Assembly (NCBI GenBank): GCA_947476185.1
Contig: CANJPX010000017.1
Coordinates: forward strand, 1-48,818
From: Bacteroidota bacterium
Lineage (GTDB): Bacteria; Bacteroidota; Bacteroidia; 2-12-FULL-35-15
Direction: 5' to 3'
Length of the DNA stretch: 48,818 nucleotides
Below, piece by piece: positions 19,701-27,081 of this stretch. The notes below the pieces were generated by a model that saw nothing but the letters and a program-made list of their open reading frames with translations, did not search any database and had not been told where the DNA came from. Each line of letters begins with the position of its first letter. Position 1 is the first letter of the stretch. Both the position numbers and the translations under genes were made by a program.

Positions 19701-20108
19701 CTGAACGCGTGCATTGGTACCACCCATTGTTACTTTTGATAAATCATTCCCTTCTATTTTAATAGGACGACCTTCGCGTGTTTTTACAATAATTGAAGCG
19801 TAATCATTTCCATCATAATATGTGGATGCATACCAATTTGCAACTCCCGGGATAATTTCTTCCGGTTTTACAACATAAGGAATCGCTTTATTCACAGGCG
19901 TTTCACAAGCTGCTAACGAAGCGGCTGTCACACTAAATCCTAAAAATTTCAAGAAATCTCTTCGGTTGGTTCCGCTGGTTTCAAGGTTTTCGGTTTCTGA
20001 AAAATTTTCTACAGGTATTTGCTCTGCAAATTCGTTTTGCGCATTTTGAACAAACTCAGAACTATTGTTTAACTCTTCTAGTCCTTTCCAGTATTTTTTT
20101 GTTGCCAT
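16800..20108 (-). CDS. actB: Alternative complex III subunit ActB, molybdopterin-oxidoreductase-like plus four-cluster ferredoxin
   Basis: 1102 residues. A twin-arginine signal (RRDFLKFLG, Arg49-Arg50) is followed by a lipobox LAAC (Cys68), so it should be exported folded and lipidated. Residues about 80-780 are the molybdopterin-oxidoreductase-like domain (ActB1), which in this family carries no molybdenum cofactor. Residues about 820-1010 are the ferredoxin domain (ActB2), with CIGCGSCVVSC, CQHCNHAPCENVC, CVGTRYCANNC and CSMC/CQQSC motifs, which in this family make three 4Fe-4S and one 3Fe-4S cluster. It moves electrons from ActC toward the hemes of ActA. A gap of 106 nt with two hairpins separates it from actA. 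Confidence 0.96.
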   Translation of the reverse strand: MATKKYWKGLEELNNSSEFVQNAQNEFAEQIPVENFSETENLETSGTNRRDFLKFLGFSVTAASLAACETPVNKAIPYVVKPEEIIPGVANWYASTYYDGNDYASIIVKTREGRPIKIEGNDLSKVTMGGTNARVQASVLSLYDSSRLTGPTANGAATSWGNTDLEIGGKLAAIAAKGGAIRILSSSIISPSTKDVIAEFSAKYPTTKHVTYDAVSFSGMSKANAQTFGQEVIPSYNFSNAEVIVSIGADFLANWISPIEFSKQYIKNRKVSKEHAEMSKHFQFESNLSLTGANADERIPVKVSEQGKVAVNLYNAVAKIVGGSSLPSSALACDAIIAKAAKALAENKGRSLVISGSNDTNIQLVVNGINDMLENYGKTIDIENPTYTHQGDDAAFTDLVAEMASGKVDVIITYNTNPVYTSPASLKFAEAFQKVGMRISFADRVDETAALSQYVCPDLNYLESWNDYNPKKAHYSLAQPTITPLFTKPRHEGTRQAQDTLLIWAGNHDGYLSFIQKTWMEKVFPMQGKYMVFSDFWNHSLHDGAIEVGKGDDGALATPVSDSTKVAAPVVVSSAKAKPVKEVKSDITPELIRVIQKINLSDVAQKINSVKSGELELALYEKVAIGNGNQANNPWLQELPDPISKITWDNYVTMSPKEMAAKGYSLMKRQDRKATLLNVTVNGTTIKLPVIPQPGQAEGTMGIALGYGREKAGTLSEKTGVVGKNAYPFVQIIDGTMMYGALSVTVENTNETTSIAGTQIHHTLMGREIVRETNLENYKKNPKSGNADEMMVTHSGIKKAATIDLWNEFDRPGNKWGMTIDLNSCIGCGSCVVSCTAENNVAVVGKAEVMKTREMHWLRIDRYYSSDMNKEVAKEDGVGGMEMYLEMENPAEENPKVVFQPIMCQHCNHAPCENVCPVLATNHSSEGLNMMIYNRCVGTRYCANNCPFKVRRFNWFNYNENPDFALNPTQDDLGRMVLNPDVVVRSRGVMEKCSMCVQRIQEGKLDAKKLEAPLKDGAIKTACQQSCPTNAIYFGDLNDEQSEITLLRNREAEGRNYFILEELGVKPTVSYLTKVRNCEETIEEGKKSSGEHADVKEEKAKA

Positions 20109-20125
20109 ATTTTTGTTTAATTATA

Positions 20126-20200
20126 AATGCTGAATTGTAAATAATAAATGTTTTTCAGCGTTCTATTCTTTAATTTTTTTTATGAAGAATTAAAAATTAA
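20126..20200 (-). other. Two hairpins between actA and actB
   Basis: AATGCTGAA (20126-20134) pairs with TTCAGCGTT (20154-20162), one G-T pair; TTAATTTTT (20170-20178) pairs with AAAAATTAA (20192-20200). They fill the longest gap inside the operon and could affect mRNA stability or read-through between the two largest cofactor subunits. Confidence 0.4.
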
Positions 20201-20214
20201 TAATTTCTAATCTA

Positions 20215-21477
20215 TTAATAGTGACATTTACTACATTCAATACCGCCCATTCTGTCAACAGTGATCTTACGTTGATCATACGGCATGTTCTTGAATTTTT
20301 CAGTTAAATTTTTGTGTAATTTTTCATAGAAAGGATTGCTTTGCATACCCGGTACTTCTGTCGCTCTGTGGCAATCGATACACCATACCATAGTTAAAGG
20401 CTTAACCTGAACGGCTGTTGTCATTGTTTTAACATCTCCGTGACAAGTAGCACAATCTTGTTGTCCAACTTTTACGTGTTGCTGATGAGAGAAAAATACA
20501 AAATCAGGCAGGTTGTGAACCTTTATCCATTGGATCGGTTTCTGTGGTTTTGTATAAGCGCCTTTGTCAGGATCCCAACCGGCAGCTTCATAAATTTTAG
20601 CGATCTCCGTTTTTCCGGTTACCGGACCTTTCGAAATTCCTTTATGACAATTCATACAAACGTTCACAGATGGAATTCCGGCAGTCTTACTTCTTTCTGC
20701 TCCGGAGTGACAGTATTGACAGTCGATCGCATTGTCGCCAGCATGTATCTTATGTGAAAATGCAATTGGTTGTGTAGGTTGGTATCCTTCATAAACACCG
20801 ATACCCTTTAAGGCATACCATCCTGAAGAAAGACCGCCTCCTAATAAGAATATAATAACAAGAGCTGTTGTACGTTTGTGCGCATTAACTGTGTTCTTGA
20901 ATTCTTTCCAGACACCAACTTTCGCTTCATTTTGTAAACCCTTTTTTGCGTTTTGAATATTCTTTAATGAATAACGGACAGCACGCAGTATCGCAACTAT
21001 GATGATCAAAAATGCAAGAACACCAATTAATATTGCTAATGGATTTGTTGGTTTTTCAACCGGAGCAGTAGCTCCTGAAGCAGCAGTTGCAGCAACAGGT
21101 GCAGGCTCTTTATATTCCTTGATATATTTAATAACCGCTTTAATATCACCATCTGCTAAAGAGGTAAAAGAAGGCATTGCAGCCGGACTAAATGTGCTTA
21201 CTTTAACAGCATAGGCTTCTCCGCTTTTTATTAACGCTTCGTTGTTCTGTATCCACTTAAACATCCAGTCTTCGCTTGGAACACGTGATATTACACCTTG
21301 TAATCCAGGTCCTACAATCGGATTCGAGCCTAAACTATGACATACAGCACAGTTTTGCTTGAATATTTTTTCACCATCTTGGGCGGAAACGCTGTTAATA
21401 CTTAGAAAGAATGATAAAATTAGGAGGGAAAATTTCGCCAAAATTTGCTTTTTTGGCTGTTTATAAATTGTATCCAT
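20215..21477 (-). CDS. actA: Alternative complex III subunit ActA, mono-heme plus penta-heme cytochrome c
   Basis: 420 residues. After a signal peptide comes a mono-heme cytochrome c domain (CAVCH near residue 41, axial-Met candidate in SPAAMPSF). A membrane helix follows (near residues 145-168), a second helix near 200-222, and then the penta-heme domain with CQYCH, CMNCH, CATCH, CIDCH and CSKCH, the last at the very C-terminus. That is six CxxCH in all, one more than the penta-heme core that defines the subunit. It takes electrons from ActB on the periplasmic side. First gene of the operon, preceded by a good promoter. Confidence 0.94.
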   Translation of the reverse strand: MDTIYKQPKKQILAKFSLLILSFFLSINSVSAQDGEKIFKQNCAVCHSLGSNPIVGPGLQGVISRVPSEDWMFKWIQNNEALIKSGEAYAVKVSTFSPAAMPSFTSLADGDIKAVIKYIKEYKEPAPVAATAASGATAPVEKPTNPLAILIGVLAFLIIIVAILRAVRYSLKNIQNAKKGLQNEAKVGVWKEFKNTVNAHKRTTALVIIFLLGGGLSSGWYALKGIGVYEGYQPTQPIAFSHKIHAGDNAIDCQYCHSGAERSKTAGIPSVNVCMNCHKGISKGPVTGKTEIAKIYEAAGWDPDKGAYTKPQKPIQWIKVHNLPDFVFFSHQQHVKVGQQDCATCHGDVKTMTTAVQVKPLTMVWCIDCHRATEVPGMQSNPFYEKLHKNLTEKFKNMPYDQRKITVDRMGGIECSKCHY

Positions 21478-21544
21478 ATTGATTGTTAACTATTTAACTC
21501 CGTTGAACCCTTTACTTAATGACTGAGGATTATGATATAAGTGA

Positions 21545-21572
21545 CAAATCTATTAAGAATCACTATAAACAA
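21545..21572 (-). promoter_or_regulatory. Promoter of the act-cox operon
   Basis: Minus-strand -7 box TAGATTTG (21552-21545) with TTG at 21572-21570, a 17-nt spacer, matching the Bacteroidota pattern TTG-N17-23-TAnnTTTG. A second TTG at 21577-21575 gives a 22-nt spacer. It predicts a leader of about 60 nt before actA. Confidence 0.6.
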
Positions 21573-21783
21573 TTCAAAAACTCGATTTTTTTTTAAAAAA
21601 AATCGTTATTTATATTAATTCTAAATAAGCCATTCAGAAATTTTCTTTTTGTTCTGAAATTCATCCGCAAAAATCTAAGTTTTATCAAAGAAAATTTGAA
21701 ATTTGTCGAGGAGATTTTTCTGATTTTTCAATCTCTCGATTCAATTATTTATCCAAGATGCTGGTTTTAGCATAATTATAAAT

Positions 21784-21791
21784 TACCTTTG
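21784..21791 (+). promoter_or_regulatory. -7 box TACCTTTG of the SPOR-protein gene
   Basis: Exact TAnnTTTG match, with only 4 nt before the ATG at 21796. The -33 element is weak (CTG near 21761). A transcript from it would start at or next to the start codon. Confidence 0.45.
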
Positions 21792-21795
21792 TATC

Positions 21796-22224
21796 ATGAA
21801 TATTTCCCGACTAACAGTTGTTGTTTTTTTAATTCTTTTTGGAACAAATTTTTCGATGGCACAAATTAAAAATTCTGAAATGGGTAAAGTGGAATTGGTG
21901 CAAGAAAAAAATGTTAAAGAATTATTGGATAAGCATATTGAAATTAATTCGAAAGCACCAATAAAGGGGTATCGGATCAAAATTCATTTTGGTTCAGACA
22001 AAAATAAAGCGAAGGAAGTTAAGGCAAAATTTATTGCAAAGTTTCCTGATATTGCTGCATATGAAAAATATGATCAACCAAATTTTAACATTCGAGTTGG
22101 AGATTTCAGAACCAAGCTGGAAGCTTATAAAGTTCTGAAAGAAGTTCAAGTTGAGTTTCCTTCCTCATTCCTTGTTCAAGATGAAATAGAAATGCCTAAG
22201 TTGATTGGTGCAGAAATAAAATGA
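21796..22224 (+). CDS. Small SPOR-domain protein
   Basis: 142 residues with a signal peptide (ISRLTVVVFLILFGTNFSMA-Q). Residues about 55-130 have the SPOR fold pattern: GYRIKIHFGSDKNKAKEVKAKF, then YEKYDQPNFNIRVGDF, then EAYKVLKEVQVEFPSSFLV. SPOR domains bind denuded glycan strands of peptidoglycan, often at the division site. A single SPOR domain and nothing else is a common minimal form in Bacteroidota. It is transcribed divergently from actA; the start is set by the signal peptide and by the -7 box just before it. Confidence 0.85.
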   Translation: MNISRLTVVVFLILFGTNFSMAQIKNSEMGKVELVQEKNVKELLDKHIEINSKAPIKGYRIKIHFGSDKNKAKEVKAKFIAKFPDIAAYEKYDQPNFNIRVGDFRTKLEAYKVLKEVQVEFPSSFLVQDEIEMPKLIGAEIK

Positions 22225-22348
22225 TCATTTTCGGAGGCCTCAAAAACGAATAATTCTACCTCATTATTTTGGAATCTCAGTTTTAATAATATAAATTAGC
22301 AGACTAATAATTTCTCTAAACATTATAATTATATTAATAAAAAAACCC

Positions 22349-24217
22349 ATGAAAAAAACTACATTAATTGTGTCAGGATTAGTAGCCTATACGCTTGCAT
22401 TTGGTCAAGGGACACCTCAAAGCGAGGTTTTGTATCCTACTGAATTTCACATTTCTCAGCCGTTGTCTGACCTTCCAAATTATGAAGAAACTGATAAATT
22501 GTATGAAAAGAATGAGGTTGAAGATCGTATGCATCGCGCTCCAACAACGTTTGATTTTTCTGTTGAAAAAGATGGTGCCGCATATGGAAATGATCAATCA
22601 AGTATTCAGAAAAGTATGGGAAATAAAAGCCCAATGGCAACGATTTCTTCTTATGCCGGACAAAGTGGTAGTGGTTACCCGCCAGATCCAACTGGAGCAG
22701 TTGGTCCAACACAATACGTACAAGCTGTAAACGCAACACCGTTCAAAGTTTTTAATAAAACTACTGGCGCAACTATTATGGCAGCGAAAAATATTGGAGC
22801 ATTATGGTCGCCAGCAACTGCAAATGATGGAGATCCAATTGTGTTGTATGATAAATATGCTGATCGCTGGGTGTTAACTCAATTTGGATCAGCAGGGAAC
22901 AAAATTTATATCGCTGTTTCTACAACTAATAATCCTGCAGGAACATACGCTTGTTATACATATACCTCAGCTCTCTTTCCTGACTATTTGAAATTTTCTA
23001 TTTGGCAAGATGGTTATTATATGACTTCTAACCAAGAAACTGGTCCTTCAACTGCAGCATTCGGAAGGCTATACGTGTTTGAAAGAACAGCAATGCTTGC
23101 AGGAACTGCAGGTGCGCGTTCGGTTACTGCTACATTTGCTGTAGGCGGTACATCCGGATTCTGGTGCCCACTTCCTGCTGATGCAGATGGAACATTGCCT
23201 CCTGCAGCAACTCCTTGTCCTTTCTTTTGGTATACAGATAATACTTGGGCAGGATCAGTTGACGGTGTAAAATATTGCAAAGCCACTGTAAATTGGACGC
23301 CAACAACGCCAACATGTACTATTTCTGCAGCTACTCAAATTACAACAGCTGCGTTTAATGGAACATATGTTTCTTCTTGGGATGATATTCCACAACCAGG
23401 CTCTACACAATATTTAGATGGTATTGGTGGTGTTGCTACTTTCCGTGCGCAATACAGAAGATGGGCTGGTTACAATACGGTATTATTAAATTGGGGGGTT
23501 TTGATTACCTCAACTCCTCGTGTTAGAGCCATTAAATGGGTGGAATTACGTGAAACAACTCCTGGGACTTGGACATTATACCAAGAAGGTATTTATCAGC
23601 CAGATGCAAAAAGTCGTTGGGTAGGTAGTATGGCAATGGATGATAATGGAAGTATAGCATTGTGTTATGCAAGGTCTTCTTCTGCTGCTGGAGATTACCC
23701 AAGTTTATGTTATACTGGCCGTTGTGCTAGTGATCCGCTCGGAACAATGACCTTTGCGGAAACGGTTGCTAAAGCAGGAAATTCATCACAGGGTGGGGTT
23801 AATCGTTTCGGTGATTATTCTCAAACTTCTTTAGACCCAATTGACGGATTAACATATTATCATACGGGTGAATATATTAGTGGTGGTGGACCAGCTACTT
23901 GGATTTATTCATTCAAATTAACCCCTTGTACAGCAGGAATTAACGATGCTGTAGATCTAAACAACCAAGTTAGTGCTTTTTCCGCTAATGGTGGCATTAA
24001 TGTGAAGGCTGAAAACCTTAACGTTGATGGTGAATTAGTGGTTGATTTATTTGATATCAATGGGAAACAAATTGAAGGAAAAAAAATCGTAGTGAATGGA
24101 AATTCATTAGAAACAACCTTTTCTTCGGCAAACCTCTCAGCAGGAACTTATTTAGTAAGAGTTGCCAAAATGAATACAAGTTTTCAACGTGTTGTAAAAG
24201 TAGCGATAGCAAAATAA
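22349..24217 (+). CDS. T9SS-secreted protein with type A sorting domain, propeller-like body
   Basis: 622 residues. Signal peptide (KKTTLIVSGLVAYTLAFG-Q), a propeptide-like stretch to about residue 100, then a large body with repeats typical of a secreted beta-propeller-like family (YPPDPTGAVGPTQYVQAVN, DPIVLYDKYADRWVLTQF, WVGSMAMDDNGSIALCYARSS, NRFGDYSQTSLDP). The C-terminal about 80 residues form a type A T9SS sorting domain: INGKQIEG, the LSAGTYLVRV motif and the K-x-AIAK end. Expected to reach the surface or medium through T9SS. No catalytic motif is recognised. Followed by a terminator at 24235-24289. Confidence 0.85.
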   Translation: MKKTTLIVSGLVAYTLAFGQGTPQSEVLYPTEFHISQPLSDLPNYEETDKLYEKNEVEDRMHRAPTTFDFSVEKDGAAYGNDQSSIQKSMGNKSPMATISSYAGQSGSGYPPDPTGAVGPTQYVQAVNATPFKVFNKTTGATIMAAKNIGALWSPATANDGDPIVLYDKYADRWVLTQFGSAGNKIYIAVSTTNNPAGTYACYTYTSALFPDYLKFSIWQDGYYMTSNQETGPSTAAFGRLYVFERTAMLAGTAGARSVTATFAVGGTSGFWCPLPADADGTLPPAATPCPFFWYTDNTWAGSVDGVKYCKATVNWTPTTPTCTISAATQITTAAFNGTYVSSWDDIPQPGSTQYLDGIGGVATFRAQYRRWAGYNTVLLNWGVLITSTPRVRAIKWVELRETTPGTWTLYQEGIYQPDAKSRWVGSMAMDDNGSIALCYARSSSAAGDYPSLCYTGRCASDPLGTMTFAETVAKAGNSSQGGVNRFGDYSQTSLDPIDGLTYYHTGEYISGGGPATWIYSFKLTPCTAGINDAVDLNNQVSAFSANGGINVKAENLNVDGELVVDLFDINGKQIEGKKIVVNGNSLETTFSSANLSAGTYLVRVAKMNTSFQRVVKVAIAK

Positions 24218-24234
24218 AAAATAAGACATAAATT

Positions 24235-24289
24235 AAAACACTCGTGCGTCGCATTTCGCCTTGGAATGGAAATTGCACGAGTGTTTTTT
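24235..24289 (+). terminator. Terminator with long loop after the T9SS propeller-like gene
   Basis: Perfect 13-bp stem AAAACACTCGTGC (24235-24247) and GCACGAGTGTTTT (24275-24287) followed by T residues. The 27-nt loop contains a second short pairing (ATTTC/GAAAT), so the whole can fold as one extended hairpin. Confidence 0.7.
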
Positions 24290-24311
24290 ATTAATCTGAT
24301 AATCTACAATT

Positions 24312-24716
24312 ATGAAATCAATAATAATTTTAACGGCAGTTTTTTCAATGTCTTTTGTTTGTTCGTGTAAAAGCAAAAAAGCAGCTTCAGCAAGTGCTGC
24401 AACTAATTCAACTAGTTCAACAACGAATACAACAACTAGCACAATAAGTACATCTGCTAATGGCGATAATCAGGGGGTGACTATTGGAAAAATTTCTCAT
24501 AAATACGAAAGTACAGGTTGCGGAACCGTAATTGTCATCCCAGCAAATGATAATGCTGCTGAAATAACGATTATTCCAAAAGATAAATTAAGCAAAGACG
24601 TGGATATGGATGGACAGCTCATTAGATTTGATTACCGACCATTAAAAATGCCTCAACCGGCAGGTTGTTCAGTTGGTATTCCTGCAGAAATTACAAATAT
24701 TAACAAATTGAAATAA
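24312..24716 (+). CDS. Small lipoprotein of unknown function
   Basis: 134 residues. A lipoprotein signal ends at Cys19 (SFVCSC). Then a low-complexity linker of Ser, Thr, Ala and Asn (about residues 25-55) leads to a compact domain of about 75 residues with two Cys (STGCGT and PAGCSVG), which could form a disulphide. Probably anchored in the outer membrane, where the linker sets the domain off from the surface. The family is not recognised. It sits between two T9SS cargo genes, after a terminator, so it has its own start of transcription. Confidence 0.7.
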   Translation: MKSIIILTAVFSMSFVCSCKSKKAASASAATNSTSSTTNTTTSTISTSANGDNQGVTIGKISHKYESTGCGTVIVIPANDNAAEITIIPKDKLSKDVDMDGQLIRFDYRPLKMPQPAGCSVGIPAEITNINKLK

Positions 24717-24822
24717 TTTTCTGATTTGATATAAATACAGCTCAATATTCTCCAGAGCTCTTTGTTGTATATTGTTTTAAGACCAAAGTTCTATCGCATT
24801 TCCTTAACATTAATTTTTAGAT

Positions 24823-25257
24823 ATGAAAAAATATTGTTTTACAGCTTTCTTGTTTTTATGCTTATTGACCTCAGCTTGTCATAAAAAATTAATTACACAA
24901 CCGGTTGAATCCATCCCCAAAACAGAGGAAGTAAAAGTAGATGCTGGAGCAGATTTGTCTGCTACTGGAGCCGCTTACCGTATAGACAGCATTGGAATAG
25001 TGGGTGATGTGCTTTTCGTTTTTGTAAATTACTCGGGTGGTTGTAATGAACATTCATTTGAATTGATTTCAAATGGGAAATATGCAAAATCATTGCCGCC
25101 ACAACTCTCCTTGTGCTTAAAACATTCAAACAATGGTGATATGTGTAAGAAATTAGTTTCACAGGAATTAAAGTTTGATATTAGCAAAATAAAATATCAA
25201 GCAAGCAAAGCTTTGGAAATAAAGCTTGGTGACAAAAGTATAAATTACAATTATTAA
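24823..25257 (+). CDS. Small cysteine-containing lipoprotein of unknown function
   Basis: 144 residues. A lipoprotein signal ends at Cys19 (LLTSAC). The domain after residue 45 has the pattern VFVNYSGGCNEHSFELI, then LSLCLKHSNNGDMCKKL, then LKFDISKI. The three Cys and two His could make a metal site or disulphides; I cannot tell which. Similar small lipoproteins occur in Bacteroidota, but I do not recognise a named family. It lies 40 nt before the protease gene at 25298 with no terminator between, so the two may be co-transcribed. Confidence 0.7.
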   Translation: MKKYCFTAFLFLCLLTSACHKKLITQPVESIPKTEEVKVDAGADLSATGAAYRIDSIGIVGDVLFVFVNYSGGCNEHSFELISNGKYAKSLPPQLSLCLKHSNNGDMCKKLVSQELKFDISKIKYQASKALEIKLGDKSINYNY

Positions 25258-25297
25258 TAATTATATTTTAAAATAGCAATAAACTAATTCTTACTTC

Positions 25298-26965
25298 ATG
25301 AAAAAAAATCTACTATCAGTACTTGTGTTTTCAGCAGCATTGTTCTGTAACACTGCAAATGCTCAACTCAGTCAAGGCGGAATGCCTTATAGTTTTTCTA
25401 CTGGCAACCATACAAAACAAACCATTGCTTTGGTGACTATGCCAACATTTGATTTGGCGGCATTGCAAGCTGAAGACGCTATTAACGATCTAAGCAAAGG
25501 CCCGTTCCGTTTTGGATTTAATCACATGGTAAATATAGGTTTGAGCAATTCAGGAACATGGACAAGCTTATCAAATGGAGACAGGTTGTGGCAAATGGGT
25601 ATTAAATCTATTGGTGCTCAAACAATAAATCTTGCTTTTGATGATTTTTATATGCCTGAAGGCGGGAAATTATTTGTTTACAATACAACAAAAACATTTG
25701 TGATGGGTGCTTTCACAAGTCAAAACAATCAGGAGGATAAACAATTTGCTACCGACTTAATTCCGGGAGACGCTGTAATACTTGAATATTATGAACCTGC
25801 AAATGTTGCGAATCAAGGTAGAATCAACCTATTTCGTGTTACTCATGGTTATAGAGGTGTGGATGATTATGTAAAAAACTTTACGGGTACTAGTGACGAA
25901 AAAAACTTCGGCGGATCTGGATCTTGTCAGATAAATGTTAATTGTTCTTTAGGAACTAACTGGCAAAATGAAAAGAAATCAGTTGTATGTTTAGTTTCTG
26001 GTGGAAGTGAATTCTGTACAGGCGCATTGGTGAACGATGTTCCAATGGATCAAAAACCATATGTGTTAACAGCGAATCACTGTGGCTCTTCTGGGTTTTC
26101 AACATGGGTATTCCGTTTCAATTGGGAAGCACCAGGATGCAGTAATCCTGGAAGTTCTCCTTCTACAACACAATCTTTAACTGGTGGAACACAACGTGCT
26201 GCTAGTGCAAACTCTGATATGAGTCTGGTAGAAATTACCGGAGGATTGGTTGCAGGAAAAATCCCCGTTGCTTACAATCCTTATTTTTCTGGTTGGTCAA
26301 ACTTAAATGTTCCAGCAGATTCTGCTTGGTGTATTCACCACCCTAGCGGAGATATCAAAAAGATCTCTCAAGCAAAAAATGCATGTATTTCTGCAACATG
26401 GTCTGGAACACCTGCAAATAGTCACTGGCAAGTTGGTTTATGGACATCTGCTTGTACAGAGCCAGGTTCATCAGGTTCTCCATTGTATGATCAAAACCAC
26501 AGAATCGTGGGACAATTGCATGGCGGACCATCTGCTTGCGGATTATCTGCTTCTAGTATGAATGATGTGTATGGAAAATTCTCTTTATCATGGTTAGGTG
26601 GCGGAACAGCAGCAACACAATTAAAAGCATGGTTAGACCCTGCAAATACCGGTGCAACTGTATTGAACGGATTTAATCCTTCACTTCCAACTTCTATTGC
26701 GAATGTTGACCCTAAATCAGAAGTAACAATTTATCCGAACCCAAGTAATGGTAATTTTAATGTAGAATTGAATTTAGCAGCATCACAAAATGTAACCATT
26801 AAAGTGATGAATGTATTAGGTTCTGTTGTTTCTACAAAATCACTTTCTAATATTTCTACAGGCATTTATAATATTGATTTGTCTAACGAAGCAACAGGAG
26901 TTTATTTTGTTGAGGTGTCTTCAGCAACAGAAAGATCAGTTAAGAAAATTAACGTGATTAAATAG
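25298..26965 (+). CDS. T9SS-secreted trypsin-fold serine protease (lysyl endopeptidase-like)
   Basis: 555 residues. Signal peptide, an N-terminal beta domain (about residues 60-200; GGKLFVYNTTKTFVMGAFTSQN, GDAVILEYYEP), then a chymotrypsin-fold protease. The triad is His261 (LTANHC), Asp307 (SDMSLVEI) and Ser392 (GSSGSP). Cysteines around the His and Ser loops suit disulphides. The arrangement matches secreted lysyl-endopeptidase-like proteins. Residues about 475-555 are a type A T9SS sorting domain (YPNPSNGNFNVEL, TGVYFVEVSS, ending KKINVIK). Expected to be a secreted protease that matures by loss of the propeptide and sorting domain. The exact cleavage preference cannot be read from the sequence. 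Confidence 0.88.
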   Translation: MKKNLLSVLVFSAALFCNTANAQLSQGGMPYSFSTGNHTKQTIALVTMPTFDLAALQAEDAINDLSKGPFRFGFNHMVNIGLSNSGTWTSLSNGDRLWQMGIKSIGAQTINLAFDDFYMPEGGKLFVYNTTKTFVMGAFTSQNNQEDKQFATDLIPGDAVILEYYEPANVANQGRINLFRVTHGYRGVDDYVKNFTGTSDEKNFGGSGSCQINVNCSLGTNWQNEKKSVVCLVSGGSEFCTGALVNDVPMDQKPYVLTANHCGSSGFSTWVFRFNWEAPGCSNPGSSPSTTQSLTGGTQRAASANSDMSLVEITGGLVAGKIPVAYNPYFSGWSNLNVPADSAWCIHHPSGDIKKISQAKNACISATWSGTPANSHWQVGLWTSACTEPGSSGSPLYDQNHRIVGQLHGGPSACGLSASSMNDVYGKFSLSWLGGGTAATQLKAWLDPANTGATVLNGFNPSLPTSIANVDPKSEVTIYPNPSNGNFNVELNLAASQNVTIKVMNVLGSVVSTKSLSNISTGIYNIDLSNEATGVYFVEVSSATERSVKKINVIK

Positions 26966-27006
26966 AATCAGGACACAAGTATAAGGTATCAAGACTTTGT
27001 GTAAAT

Positions 27007-27043
27007 AAAAATCCCGCTCCGTAATTAACGGAGCGGGATTTTT
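27007..27043. terminator. Bidirectional terminator between the protease gene and infB
   Basis: Perfect 16-bp stem AAAAATCCCGCTCCGT (27007-27022) and ACGGAGCGGGATTTTT (27028-27043) with a 5-nt loop. There is a T run on both strands, and it lies between the two convergent stop codons. Confidence 0.93.
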
Positions 27044-27081
27044 GTTGTCTTGATTCTTGATACTAATGCCTTGAGTCTGAT

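Larger units (their letters stand above)
21478..21795. other. Divergent promoter region between actA and the SPOR-protein gene
   Basis: 318 bases without a gene. It holds the minus-strand actA promoter (21545-21572) and the plus-strand -7 box of the next gene (21784-21791). In between lie two hairpins: TTCAGAA/TTCTGAA at 21633-21658, and CGAGGAGATT/AATCTCTCG at 21707-21738 with one bulged G. These could be operator or RNA structures; nothing further is recognisable. Confidence 0.6.

Noticed and set aside
16800-20108. Molybdenum enzyme (formate or nitrate reductase type)
   Set aside because: The fusion of a molybdopterin-like domain with a four-cluster ferredoxin and the operon context identify ActB, which carries no molybdenum cofactor.
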